Source: Prunus persica
Lineage: Eukaryota > Streptophyta > Magnoliopsida > Rosales > Rosaceae
Direction: 5' to 3'
NCBI RefSeq assembly: GCF_000346465.2
Contig: NC_034016.1
Span: 4,416,935 to 4,480,934, forward strand
Length of the DNA: 64,000 bases
How positions within the stretch are numbered: position 1 is the stretch's first letter; the number at the start of each line of letters is the position of its first letter. Made by a program: the position numbers and the translations under genes. Of the stretch, positions 56,750 through 64,000 are shown piece by piece. The notes under the pieces were generated by a model, which saw only the letters and a list, made by a program, of their open reading frames with translations, searched no databases and was not told the origin of the DNA.

Positions 56750-59700
56750 CTAAAGGGATGGCCAAAATTTAATTCTGTCCCATAATTCCTCAACCCTTAC
56801 TCCTATATGACCCTGAAAAATTCTTCGATTTCGCTCCATCCAGATATTCCAGAAAATAGCATGAACTAGAAAATCACGAAGGATTCCAGCTCTCTTCCCC
56901 TTCCCCGAAACCCTCAGATTGATACTAAGGAGCTCAAAACACCCTTTAGGAATCACCCACTCCGCTCTGAGAGCACCCAACATCCTCCACCATAATTTTA
57001 GGGAATACGAACAATGAATGAACAAGTGATCAATGTTTTCTGCATTCTCTTTGCAAAGAACACACCAAGAGGGGTATAAGCACATCTTTGGTTGCCTCCT
57101 TTGAATGCAATCGCAAGTATTAATCCTGCCATTTACTGCCAGCCACACGAAAAATTGAATTTTTGGCGGAGTCTTTGCCTTCCAGATTGAGATGAAAGGG
57201 GGGAAGACATCCCTTGTGGTAGAGAGAAGAAAAGACCTGAAAGACTTGCAGGAAAAAGAACCCTGCTCCTCAATCTCCCAAGATCTCCGATCCGATCTAG
57301 AACCGTATAATCTCACCTTCCCCAATATATCCAAAAGTATTACCACTTCTGCTATTTCAGCCTCGGACAAATTCCTTCTGAAATCAAAATCCCAATTAAG
57401 AGGCATCTCATGATTGTTAGCAAAACGGACTATACTTTGATTTTTTTCTCCTAGACAAGGAAGAGAGTCTAGGAAACAGATTTTTTAGAATCCATTCTTT
57501 CAGCCAAAGATCCTCCCAAAATCTAATTTTCTCCCCATTTCCAACAGAAAATCTGCAGCATTGAAGAAAAGAATTATACCCTTTCGAAATTTCTCGCCAA
57601 TGATTCCTGCAAGACACCTTAACTATCTGTTTAGTATCCCACCCATTTGAGTCTATTCCGTACTTGCTCTTAATGATCCTATGCCATAGCGAATTGGATT
57701 CAAGTGGAAATCTCCACAACCATTTAGCTCTGAGGGCTTCATTTCTTTCTCTTAAAGAGCCAATTCCAAGACCACCTTCCTCTTTCGATTTAGTCACCCT
57801 TTCCCACCTGACTAAGTGACATTTCTTCCCGTCTTCTAGACCTTCCCATAAAAAGTTACGCATAAGTTGTTCTACTTTGGTGGCCACTCCTATAGGCTTA
57901 AACAGTGACATATAGTAAGAAGGAATGCTGCTCAAAACCACTTGGATTAGCGTTAACCTTCCACCTTTGGATAAGCAAGCCCTCTTCCATTTTTGAAGTC
58001 TTTTCTCCACCTTATCCTTTACTGGATTCCAGAAATTAAGAGCTCTTGGGTTTCCCCCGAGAGGAAGACCCAAGTAAACCATAGGGCAGCAACCAACCTC
58101 GCATCCCCAACTGCCCGCCATGTTATTCAGAGCTTCAATACTAAAATTAATCCCCATAATGCAACTTTTAGCCTTATTAATCTTCATCCCAGACACATCA
58201 CAGAACAACTTCAACAGCTGCAACAGATTTAACCAATACTCTTCCTTGCCATCCAAAAGGAAAATGGTATCATCTGCAAATTGGAGGTGAGAAACTTCCA
58301 CTTGATCATGACCAGAAACAATTCCATGTACTAGGTTAACATCTTGAGCCCTTTCTATTATTCTCCTTAAAACATCGCTGACCAAGGTAAATAGGAATGG
58401 TGATAACGGGTCCCTTTGTCTTAATCCCCTAAAGGCCCTGAACTTTCCTCTTGGTTTTCCATTAATCATAATGGAAAAGTTGACAGATTCCAAGCAGCCT
58501 ATAATCCAGCCTCACCATTTGACACCAAAGCCTTTCCTATCCAGCACATCATCTACAAAATTCCATTCCACATGGTCGTATGCTTTCTCAAAGTCAATTT
58601 TGAAAACCAGCCCTTTTCTTTTCTGTTTTCTGACTTCCTCTGCAACTTCATTTGCAACTAACACAGCATCTAGAATCTGTCTCTTTTGGACAAAGGCTCC
58701 CTGAGATTGGGAGATAGTATTTCCAAGAACCTCTCTCAATCTTGAAGCCAAGACCTTGGATATCACTTTATAAAGGCTCGTAACAAGACTAATCGGTCTG
58801 TAATCAGTAACCTTCACGGAATTCGCCTTTTTAGGAATGAGACAAATGAAAGTTTCATTTGTAACCCCATTTACGATTCCACTATGAAAAAAATCTTGCA
58901 TTACCTTCATGAGATCTCCCTTGACAACCTCCCAGCAAGATTGGAAAAAACTCATGGAGAAACCATCTGGTCCCAGGGATTTGTCCTTGCCACAATCAAA
59001 AACTGCTTTCTTAACTTCCTCCAATTCAAAAGGGCGTTCGAGCCAATCAGCCTCCACTTGGCTAATGAGACACCAATTTAGGCCTTCAACACCCCAGCCT
59101 GCATTTTTATTGCTGCTATATAACCCTTTAAAGAATCTAATCACCTCCCTTTCAATGTTAGCGTCTACTTCTATAACTCCCAAATCCTCCACTTCTAATT
59201 CTTCTATGTAATTTCTTTTCCTAGCTCCATTTGCCACTCTATGAAAGAACTTGGTATTCCCATCACCTTGTCTTGCCCATTTTACCTTTCCTCTTTAGCG
59301 CCATTTGACTTCCTCCTTCTAGGCCAAATCTCCGATCTTTAGAAGAAGATTTTCTCTCTCAGACCTCAAAAGGTGATCCAAACCTTCAGTTCCTTCACGT
59401 TGGTCCAAAACCAGCAATCTAGCTTCGGCCTCCCGTAAATCACGCTCTACTTCCCCGAATTCCTCCTTGCTCCAAACTTTCAATTTTGATTTTAGCATTT
59501 TTAGCCTTGTCATGAATTTGTATCCCTCCAATCCCGAAATCTGGTCCTCACCCCACCACAGCTTGATCTTCCTCTTAAAGTCCGGGTGATTCAGCCACAT
59601 GTTTTCGAACCGGAAGGGCAAAGGACCCCACTTTACCCTAGAGGTGTCCAGCTCTATAGGGCAATGATCGGAGGTGATTCACGGCAAAGCTTTGTGGCGA

Positions 59701-60334
59701 TAATGAGGGAAGTAATCTTCCCAGCTTCCCTACACCAGAAATCTGTCCAGTCTTATACAAACAACATTTTCTCTTAGATTAGACCAAGTGAAGGAAGCGT
59801 TGAGGAGATTGGGATCTCGTAAATTTGTTTCTTGGATAAAATCATTAAAATCTCTCATGATTTTAGTCACTCTTCCTTCGTTCGACTTTGCAGCTGAAAA
59901 GCGGACCACATTAAAGTCACCTCTAAGACACCACTTATCACCACAATACCCGTACAGATCAGCCAATTCTTCCCAGAAACTATTTCTTTCCCTTTGTCTG
60001 CATGGGCCATAAATCCCGGGCAGCCACCAATCCGTCCCTATATTCTCAACAATTCTAAAAGATACAGAAAATTCGCCGACCATAGAATCGATTACCGAAA
60101 CGGATTGGGAATTCCACAAAACTGCTATGCCGCCAGATCTTCCCAAAGAGGGTGAGAAGACCCACTCCTTGAATCTTGACCCCAAAACACCTGTGACCAA
60201 TTGTCTGTCCACAATTCCTTTTTAGTTTCCAACAAAATTACTATGTCTGGTTTGAGTCTCCGTAGTTGCTCTTTTACCAGTAATCTTTTCCTTCTACTTC
60301 CCAGACCTCGAATATTCCGGCTAATTATCTTCAT
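56750..60334 (-). pseudogene. LINE B ORF2: endonuclease and reverse transcriptase, lightly damaged
   Basis: It starts MKIISRNIRGLGSRRKRL and runs through an APE-type endonuclease (LKPDIVILLETKKE; GDFNVVRF; TSDHCPI in a shifted frame near 59670). The reverse transcriptase follows (GPDGFSMSFFQSCWEVVKG 58980; YRPISLVTSLYKVISKVLAS 58790; GLRQRDPLSPFLF 58430; HLQFADDTIFLLDG 58270), then the thumb region and a zf-RVT tail (SIWKAKTPPKIQFFVWLAVN; CVLCKENAENIDHLFIHCSY, 57190-57000). Endonuclease and reverse transcriptase drive target-primed integration. Breaks: a frameshift near 60220, stops near 59730, 59319, 59290 and 58511, and a junction near 57410. GLRQR has Arg where most relatives have Gly. Confidence 0.87.
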
Positions 60335-60489
60335 TAATGAGAGGTATAATCCCTTTTCTTCTCTTTACCTTTTCCAGAGCCATTTGATCCCGTGTCACCA
60401 TTGGAATTACAAGGTTTACCATGTCTTCTGTGAGCCAAGTTCTTCTTTAGGAGCAGCAAAGATATGTCCATTTTGTGCATCAACGATTT

Positions 60490-62565
60490 AGGTAAACCGT
60501 CTTTGGGTCCGTAACCTCGACGTTTTCTTCTTTTTTTTGGAATAATATATTACTTCTGGAATGGTGTCTGGAACAAATGTTGCATCATCATCAACTTCTA
60601 GCCCCGTCTGCTCATCTGACTGGATATTGGTAGGAAAACAGCCTTCTACATACCCATTGACACCACCAGGGTCATCGAGAATAGCAAAAATCTCGTGAAG
60701 AATCCCCTCTTCATTAGCAAAAGCATCTGTATATTTCGTTTCCTCGTTCGAAGAAGTTTCGTCAATGAATTCTGATTCCGACGATGGAACTTTGGCCATT
60801 GAATCCACAGATTCCGGGCAGATCGACAAAATGGAATCATCATCATCTCTGTTAGCGATCGACGATGGGGGGAGGGAACAGACCTAAGGCGGAGTGCCTG
60901 CACTAGAAAGTTGATCGTCGATGTGAGATAGACCTTTTCTAAAGCCCCTACTTGCTTCACCATTTGCTCGGCCGAATCTAGATAGAAATTTGGTTTTTGG
61001 CTTCAACTTAATTGCCGCACACTCACTCTTTGACTGGGGTTCAGAAATCTTGTTTTTTTCTAACCCACAAATAAGACCCGGCCCACTAAACGACCTAATA
61101 TTCGGGAAAGGCATGGGCTTAGAGAAAAAACCACCAAAGGGGTTAACTTGGGCCGAAAGTTTCGAAATGGGCGCGCCATTAATTGGGCCCAGTGACAACG
61201 CATTTTCTTTTGTGGCCTTATCAGATAATGTCGACATAAAGCCACTAGGATAGAAGGGACATCACCTTGAAACTTCAGGTTGTGCACAGTTCCGCTGAAC
61301 AAGCTTCGATTTTCCTTCTCGAGCCAATCAAACTCATTAATATTGCTTCGAGCCCAGTCCGCCTGGGAATTATCAACAACCCTCCACTGTCTCTGACTTG
61401 TCAGAACTTCGCCTCCAGCTACTACCTGAACAGTCCCGTTAGCAGAGATCATAGGCTGGGCTTGCCGTGATCTGGTGGGCCGGATTGCCGGAGAAATTGG
61501 TCTGATTTTCACGTGATAAATTTCTGTTCCTTCTGTAAGGGTCAAGATTTCCGGTAAAAACCCAATGAAGTTTTTTCTGGTTTTAATTCTTGCTTCGAAC
61601 AGGTACTTGTAGTTTTCGGTCCGCTGGTCCACCTGTAGCAGTCCCCCACATTCCATGCCGATGCGCTGGAAGAACTCCTTGCTCCACCAGTGCATAGGAA
61701 GCCCGGTAATTCCGATCCAGCCACCATAGCTAACGATTTTGGGGATATTATTTTTCAATCCGTGTTCCCAGCTGTACAGCAAAACATCTGTTTGTCCCTC
61801 CACCGCCAGTTTTCCACTGCTACAAACATTCATCGCCTCTGATTTGCTGTCGTAGGAGAAGAAGGCCTTATTAATTTGATAAGGGAATAAATTAACATTT
61901 TTATCCGACCAGCCTTCCATAGCCTTCCGGATACCATCCCAGGGCTGGTGCAGTACTAACCTTTCACAAACTACCACCCAACTCCAGTTTGTCATGTCAT
62001 CTGAACTGTCGTTCCTTTTTCCTGCTTTTGTACAACCCCTCATTCTGTACTGCTTCTTTGTAAGTCTTACCCAAAACTCTGCCTCTGACACTCACAACTG
62101 TGTTGCCATCTTCTTCTGTGAACCCGTGTCTACTCGTTCCGTTTTTCCCTGTTAGAATTCCTTCTAAATTCACTTTGATCTGAATCCACCCACTATCGTT
62201 TTTACCTGGGGGATCACCACAGACTTCATGAATCCGTGTACGCACTTGGTCAGTCTCAAATAGTATCCTTTCCAGTTATGACCCTTTTCTACCCACACTT
62301 GGTAAGAATCCCCCCTATACATCCTGAAGACACTTTGTACCTTGTTTTCCAGGATTAACTGCAGCTCTTTGATTAACCACTCTACACAGCTAAGTTCCAA
62401 GGAAACATGGAAAAGACATTCTTTAACCTTCTCTGTGATTAGAATTGACCCTCCATACGATAGATCATCTACCTTAATTCGGAACTCCTTTGATTCAATA
62501 TTGAAAAACCTTGGTACATGTCTCTTACTCACCTCACCCTCTTTCTGTTTCCCTCGCTCTCTCAC
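60490..62565 (-). pseudogene. LINE B ORF1 (RNA-binding protein), frameshifted
   Basis: Minus strand from 62565: MRERGKQKEGEVSKRHVPRF, FNIESKEFRIKVDDLSYGG; then, after shifts near 62200 and 62060, NWSWVVVCERLVLHQPWDGI, a DUF4283-like region with GGWIGITGLPMHWWSKEFFQ (about 61720), and a Ser/Pro/Lys-rich C-terminal part in three frames down to 60490 (SESEFIDETSSNEE). The C-terminal part is poorly conserved in such proteins. No clear CCHC knuckle was seen, which separates it from ORF1 of LINE A. Confidence 0.75.
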
Positions 62566-62657
62566 CCTCTCTTTCTCTCATCTTTTCCTCTAGTTGCCAA
62601 GGGATTAAGATTCTCCTTCTCCTCCTCCTCCTCCATCACTCACTTCTTTATGCATCA

Positions 62658-63405
62658 TTGGCAACTAGAGGAAAAGATGAGAGAAAGAGAGGGTGAGAGA
62701 GCGAGGGAAACAGAAAGAGGGGGAAGGAAACAGAAAGAAGGAGAGGTGAGTAAGAGACATGTACCAAGGTTTTTCAACATTGAATCAAAGGAGTTCCGAA
62801 TTAAGGTAGATGATCTATCGTATGAAAGGTCAATTCTAATAACAGAGAAGGTTAAAGAACGTCTTTTCCATGTTTCCTTGGAACTTAGCTGTGTAGAGTG
62901 GTTAATCAAAAAGCTGCAGTTAATCCTGGAAAACAAGGTACAAAGTGTCTTCAGGAGGTATAGGGGGGATTCTTACCAAGTGTGGGTAGAAAAGGGTCAT
63001 AACTGGAAAGGATACTATCTGAGACTGACCAAGTGCGTACACGGATTCATGAAGTCTGTGGTGATCCCCCAGGGTAAAAACGATAGTGGGTGGATTCAGA
63101 TCAAAGTGAATTTAGAAGGAATTCTAACAAGGAAAAACAGAACGAGTAGACATGGGTTCACAGAAGAAGATGGCAACACAGTTGTTAGTGTCAGAGGCAA
63201 AGTTTTGGGTAAGACTTACAAAGAAGCAGTATAGAATGAGGGGGTTGTACAAGAGCAGGAAAAAGGGAATGGCAGTTCAGATGACATGAAAAACTGGAGT
63301 TGGGTGGTGGTTTGTGAAAGGTTAGTACTGCACCAGCCCTGGGATGGTATTCGGAAGGCTATGGAAGGCCGATTGGATAAAAAAGTTAATTTATTCCTTA
63401 ATATC
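62658..63405 (+). mobile_element. Inverted head-to-head copy of the LINE B 5' end
   Basis: The reverse complement of about 61880-62600 recurs at 62658-63405. It starts TTGGCAACTAGAGGAAAAGA (facing CTTTTCCTCTAGTTGCCAA at 62583-62600) and contains the leader and ORF1 N-terminus (RHVPRFFNIESKEFRIKVDD). The two copies differ by scattered substitutions and a 20-bp duplication (GAAACAGAAAGAGGGGGAAG), so they diverged after duplication or came from two source elements. The arms are separated by 57 bp (62601-62657). The plus copy ends abruptly near 63405 without reverse transcriptase or a tail. Confidence 0.85.
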
Positions 63406-64000
63406 TTCTTCTTTTTTTATATTATTCAATTCAGTCAACTGATTCTAGACATTATGGCACAGCAAAATCATCAAGGTGGAGTCAGGTAAATTCATATTTT
63501 GGAGCCTCCACAATTGGAAGGCCACCATAGAGTAGTTCCAAGGACTAATCTAGAAAGCCCATGCCCACCACATGACAAACCATGTCCTCTTCTGCAAACC
63601 TATTAATGCTTCAACATACTTGTGCCAATTGCTTTTTCTTTATCCATCTTCTTTTGGTCTCTTCTATGCTACACCTGTGGCGTCCTAGCGTGTGAAAGAA
63701 AAGGAGAATATACAATCAAATGAACTCGAATGCTGGCCAGCACATTCACTTATCAAAATCTCGTACCATCATTTCTGTTTCTAAATTGATGCAGGACAGA
63801 GAGAATAATATGGATAGAGGATAAAGATAATAGAAAAAAGAAGAGAGAGAGAGAGAGAGAGAGAGATTGAATATGAGAAGTAACAAAACAGGAGACGGAA
63901 TTAGGATAAACTCAGAGTCAACTTGAAGCCACCTATCAAAATAAGGCCTATAGGAAACCCCCAAAATAAATTAAGCACCTGAAAATAATTCAATACAACA
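63406..64000. other. Intergenic end of window
   Basis: A (GA)n microsatellite lies at about 63843-63867. A short frame MAQQNHQGGVR followed by GTAAAT at about 63453-63490 could be a first exon, but nothing else supports it. Confidence 0.35.

Larger units (their letters stand above)
56529..62600 (-). mobile_element. LINE B: nearly full-length L1-type retrotransposon
   Basis: Minus-strand element ending in a poly-A tail (T run 56529-56548). From its 5' end it holds a GAGA-rich leader, ORF1 (about 62565-60490) and ORF2 (60334-56750). Only a handful of stops and frameshifts interrupt the two ORFs, so it is younger than LINE A. It lacks the terminal RNase H seen in LINE A, so they are different lineages. 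The target-site duplication was not found: TTTGAACGGATTATG beside the tail does not recur near the 5' end, where a head-to-head partial copy begins. Confidence 0.88.

Noticed and set aside
62658..63405. The mirrored LINE 5' end as an assembly artefact
   Set aside because: The arms carry scattered substitutions and a 20-bp duplication private to one arm, which a simple mis-assembly would not produce.

Overview
This is a nuclear window from a flowering plant, most likely a woody eudicot. A Rosaceae-type genome is my guess from the repeat style, but the genus cannot be fixed from the sequence. The evidence is AT-rich intergenic DNA, genes with short exons and GT/AG introns, a chloroplast-targeted S1-domain protein, a leucine-rich-repeat receptor kinase of the RGF1-receptor class, and plant-type LINEs, Helitrons, CACTA, MULE, copia and gypsy elements. 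There is one 100-N assembly gap at 11255-11354. About two thirds of the window is transposon-derived.

Layout, left to right. 1-2.8 kb is a decayed LTR-retrotransposon end with two internal duplications. 4.19-4.69 kb (minus) is a frameshifted, truncated F-box pseudogene. 6.78-7.34 kb (minus) is a two-exon gene for a 95-residue transmembrane protein with eight consecutive cysteines. A 51-residue paralogue sits at 22.34-22.86 kb (plus), and an orphan copy of only the upstream region lies at 10.59-10.87 kb. 11.8-20.1 kb is a gag-protease LTR element split by a 3,852-bp CACTA transposon (13548-17399, target-site duplication TAT), with a 23-bp minisatellite in its terminal region. 23.25-29.72 kb is a LINE whose ORF1 segment is inverted relative to ORF2, inside one 13-bp target-site duplication (twin priming).

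32.2-35.85 kb is a nest of four elements. Two short Helitrons lie head to tail. The second is split by a MULE-like element (9-bp duplication, about 110-bp inverted repeats) that carries fragments of a phosphatidylinositol-phosphate 5-kinase gene and a PHR1/MYB-CC gene. The MULE is itself split by a deleted copia element whose two 234-bp LTRs read as identical. This nest ends about 150 bp upstream of the start codon of the chloroplast S1-protein gene (36003-40764, eight exons, 531 residues, PDE338/RLSB-like).

41-48 kb holds small elements: a hAT-like element, a third Helitron copy, foldback MITEs and a 5'-truncated LINE. 50229-53733 is an intact two-exon RGI5-type receptor kinase (1,078 residues); its leader can splice to give a 31-codon upstream ORF. 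54.7-56.06 kb holds three separate inverted repeats. 56.53-62.6 kb is a nearly full-length LINE on the minus strand. Its first about 740 bp are repeated head to head at 62.66-63.4 kb.

The host genes that look functional are the two small Cys-rich genes, the S1 protein and the receptor kinase. They are not an operon and show no shared pathway. Their arrangement reflects a plant gene island invaded by transposons. All sequence calls were made by reading; no database search was run.
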